Shown here one piece after another: positions 20,951 to 33,197 of a stretch of DNA of 64,000 nt. Numbering within the stretch: position 1 is the first letter of the stretch; every line of letters begins with the position of its first letter. The notes under the pieces were generated by a model. That model did no database searches. It was not told the origin of the DNA and saw only the letters and a program-made list of their open reading frames with translations. The stretch is taken from assembly GCA_963971575.1 (NCBI GenBank), contig OZ020611.1, positions 226,540,260-226,604,259 on the forward strand. The letters are read 5' to 3'. The position numbers and the translations under genes are program-made. The stretch comes from Liopterus haemorrhoidalis. Taxonomy: Eukaryota; Arthropoda; Insecta; Coleoptera; Dytiscidae.

Positions 20951-22382
20951 CAGGTTTTGTAGGTATTTAGTAAGTGAAGAAGCTGAATGCTGGACAGAAT
21001 GTTGGAGGTCTAGGAATATTTTTTCTATAATAGTAGATAATAATTGTACATGTGTTTGTAAAATATTGAAAACTGATAAAGCCAAATATCTCCGAATATA
21101 TATATATATATACATAGATAAAAATATGAGATGGGATGAGCACATATCGTACCTTTGCAAAAATGCTAGAAAATCTTTTCATTTATTTAAAAAACTGAGG
21201 GATTTCATGCCACTTAAAATTTTATTTACATTTTATTACGGACTAGTACAATATCTTCTTTCGTACGGGTTGATAGCCTGGGGTGGCGCTGCTGAAACGC
21301 ATTTACTAAAAATCAAAATAATACAGAGAATTTTTTTAAAATTAATAAATAAAAAAACTATGCGTCATCCCACTGAAAGACTGTTTAAAGATTCACCGGT
21401 TTTAAATATAAATCAACAATGTGCCTTAACAATAATGAAATACATTAAAAAATATCCTCAAATGATTACATATTTCACACATGATTACAGAACCAGAAAT
21501 AAATCAGGGGCAAAGGCACCTAAAATGTATAAAAATATTGCTCTGAAGTACTCTGTATATTTCATTTCTACACTACATAATAATTTTTCTCCACAACCAC
21601 TATAGAATTTACCAATTCTAAAACCAATTTTTAATTTTATAAGAAAACATACACTACCTTAGCCAAACAAAAAAAAAACAACTTAATTAGCCATAATTCA
21701 GCCATGATTTTAAAAAAATTAGGAGTATTAATTTTGTAAAATTGCAAAATTTTCTAAATTGTACGTTTCCGATTCGGAATGTACATTACTTATATTTTTT
21801 TTTCAGATTTTTAGTCTAACCCCTTTAGATTAAAGATTGCGGCCCAATAATTTTTTTAAATATGTTATTGTAAAAATTTTGTTAAAATAAAATTTAAAAA
21901 ATAACTTTCCATTCTTTAATCTACGCCTTAATAGCTTTTTTTGATACCACACAAAAATTAAAAAAAAAAAAAAATCAACGACAGAAAAAATATATTTTTT
22001 CGATATTTATATTTAATATTATACATATTATTAATTTTTTTTTTTTCAGATACCTAGATCAACCCCTCTGGGTGGAAAACAATAGTTTTCATATTTTTGG
22101 CGAAAGTTCCATAAAAATATCAATTTAAAAAAAATAATAAATAAATATGCTTACTATCCAAACATAAAGAGGTTTTATTTTTTTCATTAAATGCCTACAT
22201 ATTTGTTTGCTTTTACCTAGCGATGAGTTTTTTTAATTCTCTATATTTTTCCTGTGAGTCAGAGTTGTATGTCTTTCTATGTTCAGCCGTTTGACTACAA
22301 TTTCTACCGTACAGACAGACAAACAGACAAACACATGAGTGAGGTTATAAGGGTGTTTTGGTGGTCATACCTACAAAACCCT
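20951..22382 (-). repeat. Family A repeat copy A5, split by a LINE
   Basis: On the minus strand, AGGGTTTTGTAGGTATGACC starts at 22382 and the inverse 3' subterminal repeat is at 20951-20965. A plus-strand LINE fragment (about 21063-21660) interrupts it. The internal blocks (GATACCACACA, GATCAACCCCTCTGGG, GACAGACAAACAGAC) are in the usual order. Confidence 0.7.
21063..21605 (+). pseudogene. 5'-truncated LINE, C-terminal end of ORF2
   Basis: The frame reads KAKYLRIYIYIYIDKNMRWD, HISYLCKNARKSFHLFKKLR and YLLSYGLIAWGGAAETHL. This matches the RT thumb/C-terminal region (KYLGIxID...WxxHI...LxYGIxxWG) of Jockey/CR1-type elements. An ATATAT expansion sits in the IYIYIYID stretch. The palm domain and everything upstream are missing. 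The 3' untranslated region ends near 21660. It is a different family from the copies at 5.5 and 27.5 kb. Confidence 0.75.
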
Positions 22383-22459
22383 AAAAAGAGCGTTACAGTA
22401 TACATGAACAAACAAAAATGATATAAAAAAACAGAAATGTGTATTCGTAATACTACCGT

Positions 22460-22545
22460 ACAGATAGATAGACAGACAGACATACACAATAGTGACGTTA
22501 TAAGTGTTTTTTTTTTTATGGTTTTACTTACAAAATCCTAAAAAT
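22460..22545 (-). repeat. Family A 5' end fragment, copy A6
   Basis: On the minus strand, AGGATTTTGTAAGTAAAACC followed by ACTTATAACGTCACTATTGT and a GTCTGTCTGTCT run is the first 85 bp of family A. It stops just past the microsatellite. Confidence 0.65.
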
Positions 22546-22553
22546 ATTTAAGT

Positions 22554-23114
22554 AACAATTGAAGGGGCAAGTGCATGAAGGTGTTATGTTACAAATTTTA
22601 AGTTCTGAGTTAATTGACATTTAGTAAGTTATTGTGTTTTTTATTTTCCGCTATCCCTCCGCTTGTCACATCAGTTGAAAGCCTGTCAAATTTATTATAT
22701 TGTGGGAATAAGATTTTTTCCAAAAATTACTAAGTATATTTTTTTTTCTTTCGGTACTGTGTGATACCTAAAAAATTACTTGAGGTCATTGTACATAACG
22801 CCTTTATCTATCTGTATCTTCCAAATATAGATAATTGGAAACTGTCAGACCAATTCTGTAACTCAGTTACTATGATTTTAGTAACTAAATTGGTCACTAT
22901 GAGCAAAGTCAGTTACTATCATGAATGAAAGTCATTATACTTTTTATAATATTTTATCTTGTAGTGACGTTACTACACAGTAATTTTTTACAGAATTGAT
23001 CTGTGAGTATTGTGGTTAGGATAAAAGAAGCTTATGCAACCTCATTCCAACGAAAATTTCAAAATTTTAAAAAATGTTACATAACACCTTCATCCACTTG
23101 CCCCTTCAATTGTT
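22554..23114. mobile_element. Long-TIR MITE of unknown superfamily
   Basis: The left arm AACAATTGAAGGGGCAAGTG continues CATGAAGGTGTTATGT. The right arm is its near-exact inverse, ACATAACACCTTCATCCACT then TGCCCCTTCAATTGTT. The arms are about 45 bp. A target duplication is not evident. Internal AGTTACTA/TAGTAACT motifs recur. 561 bp, non-coding. Confidence 0.75.
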
Positions 23115-24027
23115 TCTTTTCAAAATCTCTATTTAAAGATAATTAGTTACCTGTGATTACCTGAAATGTGTAAAAACTTCACATCAAATTTAAAGAGTGT
23201 AGTAACCTCTGACACCAAAAAGTTTTTCTAACGCTATTATACGTTCTTCAAAACCTTAATTCTTCTTTCTTTGCTTGAACTAATTCTAAACAAAATATCT
23301 ACCATTTTCACTAAAGAGCATTTTGACACGTAAAACTTAAACCTAAATGTCCAAAAATTGGTATATTTTTGCATAGTTTAATTTTAGTTTCACACACAAT
23401 AAATAGATTTTATAACTAAAACGTGAGGTGTGCGGTGTGCAAATATTCGTCCCGCTGAGCTAAATTTCACTATCTAAATTCCTATGGAAAGTCCAGTGAT
23501 TAGTTGTCATGTCATGTATAAGATACCGCTAGAGCAGCCTAGACACCGCCAAGGAATCCGTCGTAATTGTCGAAAAATTCGGGCGGGACACCATAGTCCA
23601 CACGCCATAATATACTCCCAATACATGACATTGTCACAGCGTTGTGCAATACCATCGTACTGTTCTCGTTAATACCATATTCGGAACACAATGACGTGCC
23701 ATGGATTATTTTATTAATTACTATCTGATGTACCTGCTCTTCATACGGTTTTTGATAAATACATTTTTGTTTATAAGTGAGATATTTGAAGTTTTTATGT
23801 AGCGTAATCCATAGCCCCTTCCCAATATTCATCTTATTAAAAATTACAGTGAACAGATAAAAATTGTTTCTTCATCCTAAATCAATTTTCTTATATACCT
23901 ATACATTTTTGCTGTTAGGGTAATTATAAGTGAGATATTACAAATGCATAGGGAACACTCCCCTTAGCACTGTAAATAATCCTCTAATTAAAAACTGCAT
24001 CGAGTCCATTCTTAACATGTTTTCTTA
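23115..24027. other. Unassigned stretch with diverged tandem units
   Basis: 23165-23195 carries a family A 3'-end-like GAAATGTGTAAAAACTTCAC. 23740-24020 holds relatives of the 18350-18663 unit (TAAGTGAGATATT, 'ccccttcccaatattcatct', 'tttgctgtta'). The short ORFs at 23484 and 23539 overlap on opposite strands and resemble nothing known. Confidence 0.45.
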
Positions 24028-24029
24028 TA

Positions 24030-24955
24030 CAAGGTGTCTCAAAAGAAATTTTATATTTATTTAGCGTACTGCGTGAACGCAACGTATCCGAGGGGCGCGG
24101 GGGTTATGTCAATCGGTAGCCTGGCTCTTGGGAATTTAGTAGCTATGGAGCGTTTCTCGGGAGCAGACCGCGCGTTATGCGTGCGAGAGTTTTACAAAAA
24201 CGGTGATTCGGCGACTGAGCGCGTAGAAAATTCTGCAGTATTCGAGGTTTTCGCCACTTAAATGATGCGCCAAGCATTCCTCTCATTCGACATTGGGTTA
24301 AAAAGTTTGAAGAGACTGGTACAACGCTGGATAAATCAAAATCCGGGCGACCTAGGTCATCAAGAACGGTAGAAAACGTGGAGAATGTTAATCAGTCTGT
24401 TCGTGACGACCCGAACCTTTCAATTCGGAAGCGCGCAGGTGCTTTAAATGTGCATAGATCATCATTACATCGCATTATGCACAAAGACCTAAAGCTGCAC
24501 CCCTACAAAATTCAATTGGTGCAAGAATTAAAGCCCCAAGATGCCAGTCAGAGGCTTAATTTCGTAAATCAGGTGATTGAGCGATTTCTCCCGGAGAGGT
24601 GACATAAATTGGCCTCCACGCAGTCCAGATTTAACCCCTATGGACTTTTTCCTATGGGGTGATCTTAAATCTAAAGTTTACGCCAATAAACCGACTTCAC
24701 TGGCGCATTTGAAAGAAAATATCTGTCACGAAATGGCAGCCATCCCTGAGTCCACCTGCCGAGACGTCATAAGTAATTTTACTGTTCGATTAAATGAGTG
24801 CCGAGAACGCGAGGGTCTACATTTAGACGATATTATTTTTAAGAAATAAATCCCCAAAAAGTGTATTTTAATAATTAATAAACATTTTTTCTATATACGG
24901 CTTACTTTTTTTTTAATCGATCCACTAAATATAAAATTTCTTTTGAGACACCTTG
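24030..24955 (+). mobile_element. Internally deleted mariner/Tc1-superfamily element
   Basis: The terminal inverted repeats CAAGGTGTCTCAAAAGAAAT are perfect for about 30 bp at both ends. TA flanks both sides (24028-24029, 24956-24957). The element encodes two pieces of one transposase with the catalytic centre deleted, so it is a non-autonomous derivative that keeps intact ends. Confidence 0.93.
24148..24849 (+). pseudogene. DUF4817-type transposase, centre deleted
   Basis: The N-terminal part reads MERFSGADRALCVREFYKNG, then continues in another frame with RHLNDAPSIPLIRHWVKKFE and ETGTTLDKSKSGRPRSS, the helix-turn-helix region of arthropod DUF4817/mariner-like transposases. A further in-frame piece, NVNQSVRDDPNLSIRKRAGA...HRIMHKDLKLHPYKIQLVQE, runs to 24575. 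A deletion then joins VIERFLPE to RGDINWPPRSPDLTPMDFFL, which contains only the last catalytic aspartate. The first two acidic residues are gone. The C-terminus is complete to a stop at 24849. At least one frameshift lies near 24225. Confidence 0.85.
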
Positions 24956-25004
24956 TACCTTAGACAGAATAAAAAAAAAAAGAAATAATTACATATCTAA
25001 CAAC

Positions 25005-25375
25005 ATAAGCAAAAGACTAAGAAAAAGCCTGCTTAAAAACTTTGTTTGGAGCATCTTATTGTACGGAAGTGAAACTTGGACACTAGAAGTGACAGAAAAA
25101 AAAAGGACAGAAGCATTCGAAATGTGGTGCTATCGAAGAATGTTGAAAATTCGATAAATAGATAAAGTGACAAACGAAGAAGTATTGCGACAAATGGAAG
25201 AGGAACCATGTCTGTGGAGAATGTTGCAGTAGAAAAGAGATGTTTAGATTGGACATATTATAAGACAGGAAGGCCTGGTGACAACCATATTGAAAGGAAC
25301 AGTCGAGGGAAAGAACAGTAGAGGTAGACCAAGGCTAGAGTACTTGAAACATTTAAAGTTGCTTTAAGTAAAATA
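25005..25375 (+). pseudogene. RTE-type LINE C-terminal fragment
   Basis: The reading ISKRLRKSLLKNFVWSILLY, GSETWTLEVTEKKRTEAFEM, WCYRRMLKIR and KNSRGRPRLEYLKHLK is typical of the region after the RT domain in RTE/craniofacial-development-protein-2-like ORFs. It has at least three in-frame stops. The element is truncated on both sides. Confidence 0.75.
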
Positions 25376-25494
25376 GCTTTAAGTAAATGTTTTAAAGAAT
25401 ATTATATTTTAAGCATTAAGTAAATAAATCTAAATTATTAATATAATAAATAAATGTAAATATATACTTCTAATTTTGTTATTAATTACACCTC

Positions 25495-25560
25495 AATTTT
25501 AGCCCTTTAGGTACCCAAAATATGACCTAGGTCGATACCCAGGTCATATTTTGGTAACAA
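25495..25560. repeat. Small inverted repeat
   Basis: CCAAAATATGACCT and AGGTCATATTTTGG face each other across a 12-bp spacer, giving a 14-bp stem. No further structure shows whether this is a terminator or MITE remnant. Confidence 0.5.
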
Positions 25561-25775
25561 TTGATTTAAATTTTTTTAAAATATTTTTTCTATATATTTG
25601 TTGATCTTTTAAGATATTTTCCTTAATTAATTTTCCGCATTCACCATACATTTCACCATAAATAATTCTGGGCGTAAATAGGTTACTGATGAACATCTAA
25701 AGCAGTGTTTCTCAACCTTTTCTGACATGTGACCCCCCAAAATAACTTAAATATTTTCTGCGGCCCCCCTATATG

Positions 25776-26505
<730 letters not shown>

Positions 26506-27462
26506 CAAGTTCAAGTTCAAGTTCAAGTTCAAAATCGTTTATTTAATTTAGATAATCAATACATACATCATAACAATCAGACAATTTAACATTTTTGTTT
26601 AGGCATTTAGTCGCTGTGTACCGCACCAAGTGCTACAAAGCACGCGCGGAGCGTGTACAACAGTTACAAACATGTTATTAACTAACAATTTTACGTACAT
26701 AGACACAAGTGTTCACACATTACAATTGAAGCATTTTCAGCATACATAGAAATATTAAAATTGTAATTCACTTAACCTTTTGCAGTTTATAGAAGTGTTT
26801 TTTTTTTCTTCAGATTTTCATAATAAATAAATAATTAAATAAATAAATAAATAATTAAATAATTAAATAAATAATTAAATAAATAAATAAACAGAATAAA
26901 ATGAGAATAAAAAATTAAAACACTCAATAAAATAATAAATAATACAAAAAATAAATAAGATAAATAAATAAACAATTATTAACAAAAATAAATAAACAAT
27001 TAACAAAAATAAATAAACAATTGTTAACAAAAATAGTATTTACCAGCATTTTTATAAGACATAGATAGCTAAAGTTTTTCACAGATTATTCGCAGATTTT
27101 AAGAAAGGCATTTATAGCATACAGAAACTGAGATATTGAGATATATAAATAGATGAGTAAAAATTTAATAAAACAATAAATAAAAATGATATAATAAAAT
27201 AATAAATAATAAATAAAAATGATATAATAAAATAATAATGAGAATGAATGAAATAAAATAATAAATAATAAATAAATAGATAATAAAATAGAATAAAATT
27301 AAATAAATAAAATATATATCTGTGTATAAAATTACAATAAAAAATAATTAAATAGGATATAAAAACAATTTAACTACAGTAAACAAATAAATAAATAAAT
27401 AAATAAATAAATAGATAAGTAAATTGATAAGTTAAATTAATAAATAATGTCCCATAGAATTA

Positions 27463-30312
27463 TTATGCTGGTGAACTGTAATTGCCGAGAAGCATATCTT
27501 TGAGGCACTTTGAAAACCTTTTATATTGAAGACTGAAATCAAGGTCTTTATTTCTTAAATTTACTAGTTGCACCGCACTATAGCAACATTGATTCCTGCT
27601 AGTGGTTTTATTTAGTTTTGGCAATTCTAGCTGCAACAGATTTGAAGACCTAGTTCGCGCGTTAACCATTTTTATTTTAAAAGTTGAAAAAAATCTTTTA
27701 ACGAAGTTTATAGTACTATATTCGTATAATTGTTGCAAATTCATCACCTGCAGTTCTTCAAACAAAGGAGCAGAGCTATCATACTTACGTGCTCCGCATA
27801 TGGTTCGTAAAGCCATTTTTTGACAAATCTTTAAGTGATTTAATAATGTCGGGTAGGTACCACCCCAGTGTATGATGCCATACCTCAGGGTGGCTTCGTA
27901 CCAAGCAACATAAAGCTTTTTTACCTCCGTCAATGGAAGGATATTTTTCAGGTAGAATAATTTATAATTAATCTGTCTTAACCTGTTTGATAGTTCATTT
28001 ATATGAATATCCCATTTTAAACCAGAATCAATAGTAACGCCTAAGTATTTAATAGAGTTTACGATTTCTATATTTTCGCACGAGCAATGGTAAATACACT
28101 TATGACGATGACATTTGATGTGAAGACTATTATTAAGATTTTTCGAAGTAGAAGTCTTGTAAGCGAAATAGATGCCCTTTGTTTTGACAGCATTAATAAT
28201 CATACGATTATTAATTAACCAGGTGGTGAGAAGATTAAGATCGGAATTGAGATGGCTAGATAAAGAATTTAAATTTTCCGCTGAATGTATAAGTGCTGTG
28301 TCGTCGGCATATGCAAAGATGGATGAGTAAAACTTTAGTTGTAATAAATCGTTCATGTAGATTATAAATAATAACGGACCCAGTACTCCGCCTTGGGGTA
28401 TTCCGAATTTAACAACCCCTTCTGTACTCTTTGCATTTTCAATTTTGGTTATTTGTTTTCTATGGGTGAGATAGGATTTAAGCCATTGGAGTGTATAGCT
28501 GTAAAAACCATATTTATTCAATTTCATAATTAGAATTTTGTGATCCACTATGTCAAATGCCTTTCTTAAATCTACATACAGGGCAGCAGTTGGTTTGTTA
28601 CAATCTGCCGATTTAACAATTTCAGTTACGTGCCGTTCAATAGCAATGTCTGTACCCAATCCAGGCAAGAAGCCATACTGGTGAACGGATAACAAGTTAT
28701 TCGTTTCAAAATATTCTAAAATTCTAGCATGCATAACATTCTCTAATATTTTTGAAAACGTATTTAACACAGAGATGGGTCTATAGTTATCCATGTTGGT
28801 CCTGTCGCCGGATTTAAAAACGGGAGTTACACAGGCAATTTTAAGTTTTTCTGGAAACATGCCTCTATTTACGGATAAGTTAAAGATGTAGTGCAATAAG
28901 GGGAGAAAGATGTCTATATTGTTTTTGATGGTAATTATATTAATACCATCTAAACCCGTGCTGGTTTTGTTTTTCATCTTATAAATTACTTTCCAAATTT
29001 CATGAATAGTAAAATCTGAGAAGCAAAAACTACAATTTGACTCAGGAATCGCATATGGTTCAAATAAATCTGATCCATATTCAGCATTTAATAATTTTCC
29101 TGGAATATCAAGGAAATATTCATTGAATTTATTTACTATTTTTTCACTTTCATCATTTAAATTTAGCAATTTGTTATCTACAGTTATGTTCTTTATTACA
29201 TCTTTTTGTTCATTTGTGATATTTTTAATAACTGACCAATATTTTCTGCTGTTACCTTTCGCTGATTCTATTTGTTTCGTATAGTAAATTCTTTTTTCTT
29301 TTCTTATCAAACATGTAACTTCTTTGGAAAGCGCTTTATAAAGATTTAACAGCTCTAAATTACTTCTATGCTGTTTCATTTTCTTAAATATATGGTTTTT
29401 ATAATTAATTTTAGAGATCAGCATGACAGTTATCCATGGGTTTCTTTTATATATTTTATTACTACTACTTTTAATATAGGATGAAGACTCAACTGACCGA
29501 TTATATATATCATAGAGAATGTCGAGGGATTTATTTACGTTCTGTTCATTATAAACTTCAGACCAGTCTTGTCCTAATAAACACCGTCGGAGCATTTTGA
29601 AATCTGTTATTCTAGAGTAAGGTACGGTTCTTACCTGAATTGGATTAACAAGACATTTCACTAACGTACCAAAGTGGTCTGTGATACCTATTTGAACAAC
29701 TTTAGTGACAAACGTTAGATTTTTAGAATTTTTTACAAACACATGATCTAGACATGTCGCACTTTGTAAGGTAACTCTTGTTGGTTCGTTTATAAGTGAT
29801 TTGTATCCATAAGCCGCAAGTAAGGACGTATACATTAGCATTTCCGGAGTATTTTCTAAAATATCAATATTGATATCTCCAATTACTAGGGCCGGATCGC
29901 TAGAGTTTTTTAAGATACATTCAAATTCATGTCTAATGTTGTTAAAATTAAAGTTGCCATTTCTATACAGTCCAAAGATTGACATGTTTTCTGGTTTCCC
30001 GCTAATGTTAATTTTAATAGATACATTAATACCTTCTCCGTAGGAAGAGATAAAATTACTGTGATTGTATTTTAATTCTAATGCTATGTACATAATAGTA
30101 CCACCAGACTGGTCGCTATTTCGTGGCTGGAGTAGGATTTCGTAGCCCGGAATTGCATACCTATTAATTTCTTCCTGAAATATCCATACCTCTGTTAAAA
30201 TCATTATTTTATATTTGTAATTGAGACTGTGTAAATGTAATAGAAATTCATCAAAATGTTTTCTAATACTACGTATATTGATGTGAAAAATTTCGATACA
30301 GCTATTATCCAT
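27463..30312 (-). CDS. LINE ORF2: AP endonuclease and reverse transcriptase
   Basis: 949 codons from the ATG at 30312 (MDNSCIEIFHIN), a normal length for a CR1/Jockey ORF2. Residues about 10-220 form the apurinic-type endonuclease: FHINIRSI, the catalytic E in ILTEVW, VIGDINIDI, CLDHVF and ITDHF. The RT follows at about 500-780: FPEKLKIACVTPVFKSGD, YRPISVLN, YGFLPGLGTD, YVDLRKAFDIVDH, GIPQGGVLGPLLFIIYMNDL and FAYADDTALI with the two catalytic aspartates. The C-terminal part (KYLGVTIDSGLKWDIHI, TLRYGIIHWGG) closes the ORF. It would nick target DNA and reverse-transcribe its own RNA in the nucleus. No frameshift or stop is visible; no RNase H domain is seen. Confidence 0.93.
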   Translation of the reverse strand: MDNSCIEIFHINIRSIRKHFDEFLLHLHSLNYKYKIMILTEVWIFQEEINRYAIPGYEILLQPRNSDQSGGTIMYIALELKYNHSNFISSYGEGINVSIKINISGKPENMSIFGLYRNGNFNFNNIRHEFECILKNSSDPALVIGDINIDILENTPEMLMYTSLLAAYGYKSLINEPTRVTLQSATCLDHVFVKNSKNLTFVTKVVQIGITDHFGTLVKCLVNPIQVRTVPYSRITDFKMLRRCLLGQDWSEVYNEQNVNKSLDILYDIYNRSVESSSYIKSSSNKIYKRNPWITVMLISKINYKNHIFKKMKQHRSNLELLNLYKALSKEVTCLIRKEKRIYYTKQIESAKGNSRKYWSVIKNITNEQKDVIKNITVDNKLLNLNDESEKIVNKFNEYFLDIPGKLLNAEYGSDLFEPYAIPESNCSFCFSDFTIHEIWKVIYKMKNKTSTGLDGINIITIKNNIDIFLPLLHYIFNLSVNRGMFPEKLKIACVTPVFKSGDRTNMDNYRPISVLNTFSKILENVMHARILEYFETNNLLSVHQYGFLPGLGTDIAIERHVTEIVKSADCNKPTAALYVDLRKAFDIVDHKILIMKLNKYGFYSYTLQWLKSYLTHRKQITKIENAKSTEGVVKFGIPQGGVLGPLLFIIYMNDLLQLKFYSSIFAYADDTALIHSAENLNSLSSHLNSDLNLLTTWLINNRMIINAVKTKGIYFAYKTSTSKNLNNSLHIKCHRHKCIYHCSCENIEIVNSIKYLGVTIDSGLKWDIHINELSNRLRQINYKLFYLKNILPLTEVKKLYVAWYEATLRYGIIHWGGTYPTLLNHLKICQKMALRTICGARKYDSSAPLFEELQVMNLQQLYEYSTINFVKRFFSTFKIKMVNARTRSSNLLQLELPKLNKTTSRNQCCYSAVQLVNLRNKDLDFSLQYKRFSKCLKDMLLGNYSSPA

Positions 30313-30382
30313 TTTTAATTTCAAATTTAAACATTAAATAGGTAGAATAATAATAAAGATTGCAGGAAGAAATTAGAGCTAA

Positions 30383-31330
30383 TTAATTCAGTGCAGAAAG
30401 GCTCGCCATAGATGTAATGCGAATGGCAGGGGCATTATCGTCCTTTTTCATAAATATTTTGGAATTCGACACCCACACATATTTATAGTTGTCTTCACTT
30501 TTTAATTTTTTGGCCTCATATAAAAGTTTTTTGTAGAAGGGTGTCAAGTGTTCGTTAATGTAGACAGCACTTACCGGTACATTAGGGAGGAAGTCAACAG
30601 TCTTTACCTTTTTGACTTTTGATTTTGACAGTACAGCATCACGTTTTTGTCTATTAGTGAACTGCACTACTATTGGTCTGGGCCTTGACGAGTTTTTCGA
30701 TGGGAGCCGGTGAACTGCCTGAATGTCATGATTTAGCACAATGGGTTCATCTATAGCTATCGCTAGCTTATTGACTACTTCCATCACGTTCTCATTAGTC
30801 ACTTCAGGTACCCCGTCTATCACGATGTTGCGGTTTCTACTATATTGTTGAGACTCCTCCATTTGTAACTTCAATGAGTTGATTTCCTCCTGCAGAAGTT
30901 GACTATTAGTGGAATGAGCCGCAACGGTATTTTCTACACTGAACAGTTGCTTCTTCAGGTTCTTATTTTCTTCCACTATATCATCATATTTAGAGGAAAC
31001 AAACTCAATGCATTTCTTCATCTCTAAAAGCTGCTTATTGAGCAGATTACTTTGTTCGGCCAGAGCATTTTTTACCGCACTTTCAATCCTCGCTTCAATT
31101 TTCAAAAGAAAAGGCTCCGATTGTAAGTCCAAGTCATGCTGCTGCGAATTAGAGACGGTCTCAGATCCTCTGCATAGTAGGCATTTATAGGACTCCCTTC
31201 GCGTGTTTCCCATTTGAACGTAAGTCTTTTTTGCGATGTTCGCACATTCGTAATGTAACTTACAATTGTTAAAGGTACATTTAACATAGTCATTGTCGGG
31301 TAGCAATTTGGAGCACATTGTACAGGACAT
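30383..31330 (-). CDS. LINE ORF1: PHD finger, coiled coil, RNA-binding protein
   Basis: 315 codons from an ATG. Residues 3-53 make a C4HC3 PHD-type zinc finger (C3, C6, C18, C23, H26, C29, C50, C53). Residues about 75-165 are a heptad-rich coiled coil likely to oligomerise the protein. Residues about 166-305 (RNRNIVIDGVPE, PRPIVVQFTNRQKRDAVL, VYINEHLTPFYKKLLYEAK, YKYVWVSNSKIFMKKDD) match the RRM-like/FP C-terminal region shared by CR1/Jockey ORF1 proteins. It is expected to coat the LINE RNA and chaperone target-primed reverse transcription. It lies 70 bp upstream of ORF2, so translation of ORF2 probably needs reinitiation or an internal start. Confidence 0.88.
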   Translation of the reverse strand: MSCTMCSKLLPDNDYVKCTFNNCKLHYECANIAKKTYVQMGNTRRESYKCLLCRGSETVSNSQQHDLDLQSEPFLLKIEARIESAVKNALAEQSNLLNKQLLEMKKCIEFVSSKYDDIVEENKNLKKQLFSVENTVAAHSTNSQLLQEEINSLKLQMEESQQYSRNRNIVIDGVPEVTNENVMEVVNKLAIAIDEPIVLNHDIQAVHRLPSKNSSRPRPIVVQFTNRQKRDAVLSKSKVKKVKTVDFLPNVPVSAVYINEHLTPFYKKLLYEAKKLKSEDNYKYVWVSNSKIFMKKDDNAPAIRITSMASLSALN

Positions 31331-31744
31331 TTTTATAACTGCTGGTTATAATTTAGAGATTATTTAATGAGAGAAAAATGTAAGTAATATTTTTGAATCA
31401 CTCTCTGTCTAAATTACAGTTTAAATTAGATTTTTATCAATATCTTGAAGCCGCACCTGACAGGATTTATTTTGCTATTGACTTGCAAAAATTGGTTAGA
31501 CTTAGAACAAAAAGTTTTTTATGTGAAAAAACACTGAATTTGATAAATTGTAATATTTAAAAATTATTTATACACCTTACACTGATTGCTTATTTAAAAA
31601 AAAAACGCACTGCACTTTTGACACCACTATTTAAATTAACAATTTATATAAGAAAATAATAATGAAGGAGGGTGTTTACGGTAAAATTAAATAAAAAACT
31701 GCTGCACGAGTTGAACACGTGTACCATGTACGATAGAAAAAAGA

Positions 31745-32582
<838 letters not shown>

Positions 32583-33164
32583 GGAAATTATTTGGGAAAA
32601 AGAAGTAAAGCGAAGGATAATGCAATTATTTCATAATTGATCCAATATTTCGTTTATTCTTCATAAACTTTTTCCAGGATTTCTATAACAAAAGGAACCG
32701 GTCATAAATGCAAACACAAACTGTACAATTTCTTACCGAAATAGTTAAGCACGTCGCCAAGATGTTATAAAAGTAAGTGAAGCTAGACCCATGGTGTCCA
32801 AAACAGTAATAGAGTTGTTAAGAAACACTTGAATACATCAAAAATTGAAGAAAACAAGTTAAAGATGTTAAGGCAGATATGACGCCATTTTAGTTACTGA
32901 GTCACATGACCCGATACGCAAGGCATTGTGGTAATGCTAGTAACAAGAAGAAAACTTCCTACTTATAACCCCGGGAAAATATGAATTGTTTGACATCTAG
33001 TTTACATCTACAAGTAAAACTCCTACGAGGAGAAAAGTATAAAGTGTAAAAAAGTACATTTAGAAAAATAATTTAGAGGAAGGTAGTAAAACAAGGATGG
33101 AGATAACCCACTAAATGTAAAAATGGACGAACCGCACCAAAAATTCACCTGACATTTTTAAAAG

Positions 33165-33197
<33 letters not shown>

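Noticed and set aside
23539..23832. 97-codon minus-strand ORF as a gene
   Set aside because: No recognised domain, overlaps an opposite-strand ORF and a diverged repeat; no codon or neighbour support.
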